Below are positions 1-5,553 of a DNA stretch of 5,553 bases, in pieces. A program made the position numbers and the translations under genes. The stretch is from JAUVYV01 sp964585535 (GTDB taxonomy: Bacteria; Planctomycetota; Phycisphaerae; Sedimentisphaerales; Anaerobacaceae): positions 1 through 5,553 of the forward strand of contig CAZPDW010000128.1 in NCBI GenBank assembly GCA_964585535.1, written 5' to 3'. The notes under the pieces were generated by a model. It made no database searches. It was given only the letters and a program-made list of their open reading frames with translations, and was not told where the DNA came from. Position 1 is the stretch's first letter; every line of letters starts with the position of its first letter.

Positions 1-117
1 CGTATTCAGGAGAGGTACATTCTAATATCACTTTCCGCCGGCGGCAAGGGATTTTATAATTCATCGAGGTCGGGCCGGGCACGTTTTATTCCGGGGAAAT
101 CCCGGTTTGGTTAAAGC

Positions 118-154
118 TTGATTTATCCCTGTTCGATATGTATGTTATCATACA
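118..154 (+). promoter_or_regulatory. Candidate sigma70-like promoter overlapping a short palindrome
   Basis: TTGATT (118-123) and TATGTT (141-146) are separated by 17 bases, which fits a weak sigma70-type promoter with 4 of 6 matches in each box by eye. A perfect inverted repeat, TGTATG-ttat-CATACA (139-154), covers the putative -10 box and could be an operator, or simply chance in an AT-rich leader. It lies about 20 bases upstream of the membrane-protein start. The boxes are degenerate and alternative -10-like hexamers (TATCAT, TACAAT) sit in the same stretch, so this is only a candidate. Confidence 0.2.
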
Positions 155-175
155 ATGGTTATTTGATTTGCGTTG

Positions 176-2182
176 ATGGTGTGTACCGTTCGCAGGAAGG
201 TGAAAACTATCGAAAACTGCGGAACGAGCAAAACTGCAGAGAAGCAATCGAGCCGGGCCGAATCCGCCATCCCCGCAGCCGGTGGGGCGGATGCCCGCGA
301 TGCACAACCGGTCGGCCTGTACATCGGCCGAATCGCCGGCCCTTTGCGGGACGAGCTGTTCTTCGGCCTGTTCTATCTGTACCTATTGCTAATCGTTGAC
401 CTGCGATTTCTTTATTACCACAGCACTGGGGCAATGGTGCAGTTTCCGGTTTTTTTTCGTGGCTGGCCCTTTTTCCGGCAGTTCCTGTCCTATCCGGGCG
501 GGCCCGTACAGTATCTAAGCTCGCTGCTGGCCCAGTTTTTCTACATCGGTTGGGCGGGCGCTCTCGTCGTTACCGCTCAGGCCCTGCTGCTCTGTATCTT
601 TACCGACTCGATTATCAAAGCCGCCGGTCCACAGCGTCTTCGTATCCTCCGCTACATCCCGCCGATACTGCTGCTAAGCGGCTATACGCAATATACCTTC
701 TACTTTGTTACCACGACGGCGCTGCTGGTGTCGCTTGCTTTTGCCGCGATGTACCTGAAACTAACGACGCATAACAGGCCCGTTCGCTTCGTCGCCTATG
801 CCGCCGGCCTTGTCATCGTATATACAATCGCCGGCGGCGCCTATCTGCCCTATGCGGTGCTGTGTCTGATATACGAGTGCGCCTTCGGGTCCGGCCCCGG
901 GGGCGGACGGACAAGCCGTTGGCAAATGGCATTGTTATATCTGCTCTCGGCAGCCGCCCTGCCGTACGTCGAGGCGGTGCTGCTCTTCAATGTGAGTATC
1001 GCCGAGACCTTCAGTAATGTGCTGCCCTTCTATCGCGCGACTCTCTATTACCGGCCCGGCACCAGGGCAATAGAAACCGTCTATGTTCTTTATCTGTTTC
1101 TGCCCATTATAATACTTGCATTGGGGCTGTGGCGAATCCTTGCCGGCAGGCGGCTCGCGTCCGCCGTCCGCGATACCGGCGGCGGCATAACAGGATGGCT
1201 GCTCGAGACGGCTGTCGTCTTTGTAATTGCCGGTGCGACCGTGCTTGTCTCGTACAACCGACAGGTAAAGACACTTTTTGCCGTTGACTACTTTACCGAA
1301 AAACAGATGTGGCCTCAGGTGCTCCAAACGGTACGCCGGCACCCGACAAATAACGCCCTCGTTGCATATATGGTCAACCGGTCCCTGTATCATACCGACC
1401 GGCTGGGCTACGAGATGTTCGGCCATCCGCAGACACCCGACTCGCTCTTTTTCACCAGGGTCGGCAAAATCCTCGACTGGAAAAAATACGACGTCTATTT
1501 CGATATGGGCCAGATGAACCTCGCCGAACACGGCCTGGGAGAGGCAATGGAAAGGTTCGGAATGCGCCCTGAAATTCTAAAACGCCTCGCCCTGGTCAAT
1601 ATGGTCAAGGACAAAATCCCCATTGCCCGGATATACCTTGGCAAACTAAGCAGGACGCTGTTCCACGCCCGCTGGGCAAATAAATACCTGTCTCGCCTGC
1701 AGCAGGACCCGAACCTGTCAACCGATGAGCAGATACAGCACCTGCGCAAGCTGATGATTACGCCCGACCATGACGAGTATTTCGGAATCCAGTCGCCGCC
1801 CGAGCAGAACCTGCTCGCCCTGCTCAATAGAAACAGCCATAACCGGATGGCATTTGAGTACCTGATGGCTTTCTACCTCGAGACCGGCCAGCTCGACAGG
1901 TTCATCCGGAACCTTTATCGGCTGAACGATTTTAACTACAAAAAAATCCCCCGGGCGTACGAAGAGGCGATACTGCTTTATCAGTCTTTGAAGAAAAAAC
2001 CGGTTGACCTGAACGGCAGGACAATCAGTTCCGAATCGCGCATGCGATTCGACGATTTCTCCCGGGTTTACCTCGGCAAGTACGCAGCGAAAAAAAAGCC
2101 GGCGCTTAATGAGATGGCAAAAAGTTTCGGCAACAGCTATTTCTTTTACTATATCTACGGATACTCAAGACCAAGAAGATGA
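176..2182 (+). CDS. DUF6057-like polytopic membrane protein with helical-repeat C-terminal domain
   Basis: The product is 668 residues when read from the ATG at 176. A TTG lies one codon upstream, and GTGs at 179 and 200 are alternatives; a TGA at 164-166 bounds the frame. No start has a well-spaced Shine-Dalgarno; AGGAAGG at 194-200 abuts the GTG at 200. The first ~58 residues are polar and Ala/Ser-rich, with no signal peptide. About seven hydrophobic segments follow, near residues 61-81, 114-144, 160-195, 204-234, 248-271, 300-323 and 340-360. A Y-P-G-G motif (106-109) follows the first helix, and such a motif is, as I recall, typical of DUF6057 proteins. From about residue 361 the protein is soluble and helix-rich, with TPR-like pieces (near 370-410 and 555-585) that probably face the periplasm. 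It ends in an aromatic stretch, F-F-Y-Y-I-Y, also reminiscent of the family. The stop overlaps the next gene's start, so the two are very likely co-translated. Function is unknown; the family call is from remembered sequence pattern, not a search. Confidence 0.8.
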   Translation: MVCTVRRKVKTIENCGTSKTAEKQSSRAESAIPAAGGADARDAQPVGLYIGRIAGPLRDELFFGLFYLYLLLIVDLRFLYYHSTGAMVQFPVFFRGWPFFRQFLSYPGGPVQYLSSLLAQFFYIGWAGALVVTAQALLLCIFTDSIIKAAGPQRLRILRYIPPILLLSGYTQYTFYFVTTTALLVSLAFAAMYLKLTTHNRPVRFVAYAAGLVIVYTIAGGAYLPYAVLCLIYECAFGSGPGGGRTSRWQMALLYLLSAAALPYVEAVLLFNVSIAETFSNVLPFYRATLYYRPGTRAIETVYVLYLFLPIIILALGLWRILAGRRLASAVRDTGGGITGWLLETAVVFVIAGATVLVSYNRQVKTLFAVDYFTEKQMWPQVLQTVRRHPTNNALVAYMVNRSLYHTDRLGYEMFGHPQTPDSLFFTRVGKILDWKKYDVYFDMGQMNLAEHGLGEAMERFGMRPEILKRLALVNMVKDKIPIARIYLGKLSRTLFHARWANKYLSRLQQDPNLSTDEQIQHLRKLMITPDHDEYFGIQSPPEQNLLALLNRNSHNRMAFEYLMAFYLETGQLDRFIRNLYRLNDFNYKKIPRAYEEAILLYQSLKKKPVDLNGRTISSESRMRFDDFSRVYLGKYAAKKKPALNEMAKSFGNSYFFYYIYGYSRPRR

Positions 2183-3798
2183 TAAAAATCCCGGACGAAA
2201 AACACAAAAAACGAATTTCCAAATTGGCCGTGCGGATTTCAACCCTTGCCCTGCTGGCGCTGATATTGTTGTCGGCCGGCGCGGTAGTTTATGTACTGCG
2301 CAGCAAAAAGGTCTCAATATCCGAATACGCCTCTGTGTCCCGGCCCGCCAAAATCCGTCCCGATTACACGGATACCGTTATCCCGCCGAACATCGCGCCC
2401 CTGAATTTCACGGTGCGGGAGGACGGCTCGTATTATTACGTGAAGATTTATTCTTCGCAGGGCAGGCCAATTGAGCTGGCCGGCAAAACCGCAGGGATAG
2501 TAATTCCCCTGCGTTCCTGGCATAAGCTGCTCAAAGCAAACCGCGGCCGACAGTTGTATTTCGATGTCTTCGTGAGAACAGATGACGGTCAGTGGAACCG
2601 CTTCAAACCCATTACCAATAAAATCGCCGACGAGGATATAGACGGCTACCTGGCGTACAGAAAAATCCACGCCGGCCACAACATACTTACCGATATGAAG
2701 ATTTGCCAGCGCAACCTCGAAACCTACCGCGAGTCAACGATTCTGAGCAACACCTCTATCAACTACGGCTGTGTCAACTGCCACAGCTTCTGCAATAATA
2801 ACAGCGGCGATATGCTCATACATGTCCGCTGTCTGGACGGCCTGTCGATGCTGCTAATCCGAAACGGCAAGGCGTCCTGCGTGAATTCCCGAACCGGCTT
2901 CGGCGGCAAGCCGATGGGCCATGCCGCCTGGCACCCGAGCGGTAAGGTCATCGCCTTTACAGTCTATGACGTCCGCCAGTTCTACCATACCGCTCGCCCC
3001 GAGGTCCGCGATGTCCTGAACCAGGACTCGGCCATGGGCTATTACCTGTGCGACTCGAAGACCATCAAGACCACCGACGAGCTTTCGCGCAAGGACCGGC
3101 TGGAGACCTGGCCCGCCTGGTCGCCGGACGGTAAGTACCTGTACTTCTGCCTGGCGCCTATGCTCTGGTCCCACGAGAACAAGGCGCCGGATGAGCTGCT
3201 CAGTAAGCTCAGGTACAGTATCGTCCGAATAAGCTATGACCTCGCAACAGATACCTGGGGCAAAATCGAGACGGTAATCTCCGCCGACGAAACCGGCAAA
3301 AGCGTCCTGATGCCGCGAATCAGCCCGGACGGCCGATGGCTGCTGTTCTGTATGAGCGGCTACGGCGACTGGGCGGGCTTTCAGCCCGATACGGACCTCT
3401 ACGTTACCGACCTCAAGGCCGCCGAGAAAACCGGACACTACCAATACCGCCGGCTCGACATAAACAGCGACCAGGCCGACTACTGGAAAAGCTTCTCAAC
3501 AAACAGCCGCTGGATAGTATTCAGCACAAAAAGAGACGACGGTATGTTCACCAGGGTCTACTTCAGCTACGTTGACGAAGAAGGAAGATTCCATAAGCCG
3601 TTCATCCTGCCTCAGAAAGACCCCGTCTTCTACGACTCATATATGAACGTTTATTCACTGCCTGAGCTTGCGACCGGGCCGGTGCCGATAACAGGAGAAC
3701 GGCTTGCCCGGCTTGTGCGTGGAAAACACCAGCCCATCGTGGACCTAATCCCCGTCACCGCCGCCACCCTGAAGGCCCCTATGACGCTCGACCACTGA
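2179..3798 (+). CDS. Membrane-anchored TolB/PD40-type beta-propeller protein with one CxxCH haem-c motif
   Basis: The product is 539 residues. A Lys-rich N-terminus and one hydrophobic segment (about 18-40) suggest a signal anchor, with the rest in the periplasm. Residues ~45-190 form a domain with P-P-N-I-A-P-L-N-F and Y-L-A-Y-R motifs that I recall from Bacteroidota and Planctomycetota proteins often labelled TolB-like or cytochrome c biosynthesis. C198-V-N-C201-H202 is a canonical c-type haem attachment motif, followed by S-F-C205. The C-terminal half has PD40/TolB-like repeat signatures: W251-H-P-S-G-K, W314-S-P-D-G-K, I381-S-P-D-G-R-W and a diverged F439-S-T-N-S-R-W, each followed by a hydrophobic strand. 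It ends with an N-V-Y-S-L-P-E-L segment near the last blade. Such propellers usually serve as binding scaffolds. The ATG overlaps the upstream stop (ATGA) and lacks a separate Shine-Dalgarno, indicating translational coupling. It is probably not true TolB of the Tol-Pal system, since no tol or pal genes are beside it and the haem motif is foreign to TolB. Haem binding is inferred from the motif only. Confidence 0.85.
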   Translation: MIKIPDEKHKKRISKLAVRISTLALLALILLSAGAVVYVLRSKKVSISEYASVSRPAKIRPDYTDTVIPPNIAPLNFTVREDGSYYYVKIYSSQGRPIELAGKTAGIVIPLRSWHKLLKANRGRQLYFDVFVRTDDGQWNRFKPITNKIADEDIDGYLAYRKIHAGHNILTDMKICQRNLETYRESTILSNTSINYGCVNCHSFCNNNSGDMLIHVRCLDGLSMLLIRNGKASCVNSRTGFGGKPMGHAAWHPSGKVIAFTVYDVRQFYHTARPEVRDVLNQDSAMGYYLCDSKTIKTTDELSRKDRLETWPAWSPDGKYLYFCLAPMLWSHENKAPDELLSKLRYSIVRISYDLATDTWGKIETVISADETGKSVLMPRISPDGRWLLFCMSGYGDWAGFQPDTDLYVTDLKAAEKTGHYQYRRLDINSDQADYWKSFSTNSRWIVFSTKRDDGMFTRVYFSYVDEEGRFHKPFILPQKDPVFYDSYMNVYSLPELATGPVPITGERLARLVRGKHQPIVDLIPVTAATLKAPMTLDH

Positions 3799-3810
3799 CA
3801 AATTTTTGAG

Positions 3811-3853
3811 GCCCGAATAATGCCACAGGCGAGTTTGGCAGATATTATCGGGC
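3811..3853 (+). terminator. Hairpin after the propeller gene, possible terminator or 3' end stabiliser
   Basis: GCCCGA (3811-3816) pairs with TCGGGC (3848-3853), TAAT (3818-3821) with ATTA (3844-3847), and GCCA (3822-3825) with TGGC (3836-3839). There is one bulged A, a four-base asymmetric internal loop (AGAT) and a ten-base apical loop. It starts 13 bases after the stop of the propeller gene, where a transcript end is expected. No T-run follows the stem (TCTCGGC), so it is not a classical intrinsic terminator; it may mark a Rho-dependent end or protect the message. The stretch from here to 4006 holds no gene that I can see. Confidence 0.35.
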
Positions 3854-4006
3854 TCTCGGCTGAATTCACGCAATAAAAGGCCTGTCCCGGATAAAACTGC
3901 AAATCCGAAATCAACACTGGTATCTGTCTTGACGATATGTTAGGATAACCACTCCGGCGGTGCATTAGCCGGCTTATCCGGTTATTAAGTCAACAAGAAC
4001 CGGTTT

Positions 4007-4012
4007 GAGAGG
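4007..4012 (+). promoter_or_regulatory. Shine-Dalgarno site of the chorismatase-like gene
   Basis: GAGAGG lies five bases (TAAAG) before the ATG at 4018. It is the clearest ribosome binding site in the window and fixes the start of the chorismatase-like gene. It contrasts with the two upstream genes, neither of which has a well-placed site. Confidence 0.65.
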
Positions 4013-4017
4013 TAAAG

Positions 4018-5136
4018 ATGGCTGTCAAGCTATATAGCGTAGAATCTTCCGCGGCGACAGAGCTTTACATAACGGCTGTTCCGGAGCCGGGTGCATCGCC
4101 GCAGAAGCAGGCGCAGCAGCTCTTCAGCGAAGTTGCCGAAACGCTGCGCTCGAGACAGGCCTGGTTGCTGCAGGAGCGGGTTTTCGCGGGCAAAGGTGCG
4201 ATGGGTTTTGTTCGCGATGTGCGGTCCAGGGAATATGGCGATATTGACGACGGCGTAGCGCCGAGTTTGCTAATCGGCGGCAAGGACGCCGGCGGCGGAT
4301 TTTCCGGCGTGCAGGTTCACGCGGCCAGCGGCTGTGGCAGGCCTCAAGTCCTTGTTCACAACGAAGCTGCGTGCGGACGAGTTCTAAAGACGGCCAGATG
4401 TACGTTTCTCACGCTTTCGGCTATGATGGCCGGTCAGCCGCTACCAGCCGCCGAGCGGGCACGGGCTATGCTTGAAAAAGCCGAGCTTGTTTTGAAACGG
4501 GCCGGTGTCGATTTTCTCTCGGTGGCTCGGACGTGGATGTGGCTGGGGGATATTCTTTCATGGTACGACGATTTTAATCAAGTCAGAAACGCGTTTTTTA
4601 CCGAGCGAGGGCTGATTGGCAAGGGCAGCCGGCAATCGATGCCTGCCAGCACGGGTATTGGTCTGGCCCTGTACGAGGACGAGATTTGCGGTATGGATTT
4701 GACGGTTGTTGTCGAGCCGGCTGAGTCAATCGAGTTTCTCGAGGCAGTAGGTAAGCAGCAGTGTGCGCTTGATTACGGCTCTGCGTTTTCGCGGGCGTCA
4801 CGGGCGATGACACCCGGCGGCGAAACGATTTACGTATCGGGCACGGCGTCTATCGACGCCAGCGGCGCAACGACACACATTGGCGATATTGGCGGGCAAA
4901 TCGCCGGCACGATAGAGAACGTGCGGGCGGTACTGGCGGATATGGGGTGCCGGGATGAGGATGTTGTGCAAATGGTGGCGTACTGTAAGACAACAGAGGT
5001 GAAAAAGGCGCTTGATGAGCTAAAAGGCGGCTTTGACTGGCCTTGGCTGACGGTAATCTGCGATATTTGCCGGCCGGATTTGCTTTTCGAGATAGAGGCG
5101 ACGGCGGCAGTGGGAATGCGAGAGAGTAACAACTAG
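4018..5136 (+). CDS. RidA-fold protein of the FkbO/Hyg5-like chorismatase group
   Basis: The product is 372 residues with no signal peptide or membrane segment, so it is probably cytoplasmic. It looks like two tandem YjgF/RidA-like domains. The centre carries A170-R-T-W-M-W-L-G-D-I-L-S-W-Y-D-D-F-N-Q-V-R190 and P209-A-S-T-G-I-G, patterns I associate with FkbO, Hyg5 and XanB2 chorismatases. The C-terminal domain has V273-S-G-T-A-S-I-D, G289-D-I-G-G-Q and C351-R352-P-D-L-L-F-E358-I-E360, the last matching the Arg and Glu region that is catalytic in RidA-type and chorismatase enzymes. Known members hydrolyse or rearrange chorismate to dihydroxycyclohexadiene-carboxylate or hydroxybenzoates. The length is slightly above the usual ~340 residues. 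No chorismate or secondary-metabolite gene adjoins it, and it is separated from the upstream pair by 219 bases and a hairpin, so it is probably its own transcription unit. The fold call is firm; chorismate as substrate is inference, and an uncharacterised RidA-like activity is the alternative. Confidence 0.8.
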   Translation: MAVKLYSVESSAATELYITAVPEPGASPQKQAQQLFSEVAETLRSRQAWLLQERVFAGKGAMGFVRDVRSREYGDIDDGVAPSLLIGGKDAGGGFSGVQVHAASGCGRPQVLVHNEAACGRVLKTARCTFLTLSAMMAGQPLPAAERARAMLEKAELVLKRAGVDFLSVARTWMWLGDILSWYDDFNQVRNAFFTERGLIGKGSRQSMPASTGIGLALYEDEICGMDLTVVVEPAESIEFLEAVGKQQCALDYGSAFSRASRAMTPGGETIYVSGTASIDASGATTHIGDIGGQIAGTIENVRAVLADMGCRDEDVVQMVAYCKTTEVKKALDELKGGFDWPWLTVICDICRPDLLFEIEATAAVGMRESNN

Positions 5137-5272
5137 TGAGTAGTGACAAGCAAATAGAAAGTTAGGAAGGTAGCGGGGGATGATTTTATTGGATGGGATA
5201 ACGGTAGCTACACAACTAAATTGATGAATTGTTGAATGATACAAATAACACTTTAGAAGATTTGAAGAAGAA

Positions 5273-5553
5273 ATGACTTTATTTAAGGTTATATCTCAAT
5301 ACTTTTGGGCCGTTGCTATTCTTGTGACATACTTCAATGTTGCTTTACTAAAACGCTCATCGAGAGAACACATCCAAAAGAACCCTGAACTGGCCAAAGG
5401 CTACTCCAAATTCATGCGTAGTTTTTCATTTTGGATGAACTTACCTTGGTTTGTCATGGGCATTGGATGTATTATTGGTCGAATTTCGGTCTGGCATTAT
5501 TTCAAGCCAAGAGATGGCAATCCATTTGTCCTTGCTTGGTGGATACTACTCTT
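5273..5553 (+). CDS. Partial small membrane protein of unknown function (3' end beyond window)
   Basis: An ATG at 5273 opens a frame that stays open to the window end, giving 93 complete codons and no stop. A purine-rich GAAGAAG (5264-5270) just upstream is a weak, close ribosome site. Hydrophobic segments lie near residues 9-26 and 57-71, and a third begins near 85. Between the first two is a charged, probably cytosolic stretch with H-I-Q-K-N-P-E-L. The segment N-L-P-W-F-V-M-G-I-G-C and the later W-H-Y-F-K-P-R-D-G-N-P-F are conspicuous. I recall similar short hypothetical proteins in diverse bacteria but know no function for them. GC is about 40% by hand count, well below the genes upstream, and codons are AT-ending far more often. 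This suggests a different origin, or at least a different compositional regime. Coding potential is supported by the clean membrane topology. Confidence 0.7.
   Translation, partial: MTLFKVISQYFWAVAILVTYFNVALLKRSSREHIQKNPELAKGYSKFMRSFSFWMNLPWFVMGIGCIIGRISVWHYFKPRDGNPFVLAWWILL

Noticed and set aside
91..105. CCGGG-gaaat-CCCGG hairpin as a terminator of an upstream gene.
   Set aside because: The stem is only five pairs and no T-run follows; with no certain upstream gene it is better left uncalled.
1..114. Open frame 1 from the window edge to TAA at 112-114, possibly the tail of an upstream gene.
   Set aside because: Only 37 codons of basic, Gly/Ser-rich sequence with no recognisable motif, and no upstream context to support it.
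935..1531. 198-codon open frame on the minus strand opposite the membrane-protein gene.
   Set aside because: It is a complement shadow of a well-supported gene in GC-rich DNA and its translation shows no domain-like pattern.
2854..3444. 196-codon open frame on the minus strand opposite the propeller gene.
   Set aside because: It mirrors the propeller coding sequence, whose repeat motifs are clear; the antisense product has no recognisable features.
3820..3876. 18-codon ATG reading frame in the gap after the propeller gene.
   Set aside because: It has no ribosome binding site, lies within the hairpin and is short enough to be chance.
3929..3957. TTGACG as a -35 box for the chorismatase-like gene.
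   Set aside because: No -10-like hexamer lies 16-18 bases downstream; the position expected for it reads CTCCGG.
3978..4003. CCGGTT and AACCGG inverted repeat just before the chorismatase-like gene, as a riboswitch or operator.
   Set aside because: Six-base arms separated by 14 bases with no further pairing and no known riboswitch motif; CCGG words are common in this genome.
5137..5150. TAGTGA-GTAGTGA repeated word after the chorismatase-like stop as an attachment or insertion footprint.
   Set aside because: Two adjacent short copies with no partner elsewhere in the window and no mobile gene; most simply a chance repeat.

Overview
The window looks like chromosomal DNA from an environmental bacterium, most likely Planctomycetota (Phycisphaerae/Sedimentisphaerales-like) and less likely Bacteroidota. 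This rests on gene content as I recall it: a DUF6057-type membrane protein paired with a TolB-like propeller carrying a haem-c motif, plus a chorismatase-like RidA-fold protein. GC content is above half over most of the window, and Shine-Dalgarno signals are weak or absent for two of the four genes. No rRNA, tRNA, CRISPR array, transposase or phage gene was seen, and the assignment cannot be made firm without a search.

Layout, all genes on the + strand. Bases 1-175 are a leader with no convincing gene; they hold a weak sigma70-like promoter candidate overlapping a short palindrome. Bases 176-2182 encode a polytopic membrane protein with a helical extracytoplasmic C-terminal half (DUF6057-like). 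Its stop codon overlaps, as ATGA, the start of 2179-3798. That second gene encodes a membrane-anchored protein with one CxxCH haem-c motif followed by a TolB/PD40-type beta-propeller. A hairpin lies 13 bases after its stop. A 219-base gap follows with no gene. Bases 4018-5136, with a good Shine-Dalgarno sequence, encode a 372-residue two-domain protein related to the FkbO/Hyg5/XanB2 chorismatases. An AT-rich gap then leads to a small, AT-rich membrane-protein gene (from 5273) that is cut by the window end.

The first two genes form a translationally coupled pair and probably act together at the cytoplasmic membrane, the first as a multi-pass protein with a helical-repeat domain and the second as a periplasmic haem/propeller partner. 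Their biochemical role is unknown and no substrate can be read from the window. The RidA-fold gene and the terminal partial gene look like independent transcription units. The most promising candidate for an undescribed system is the coupled membrane/haem-propeller pair; the chorismatase-like orphan is second.
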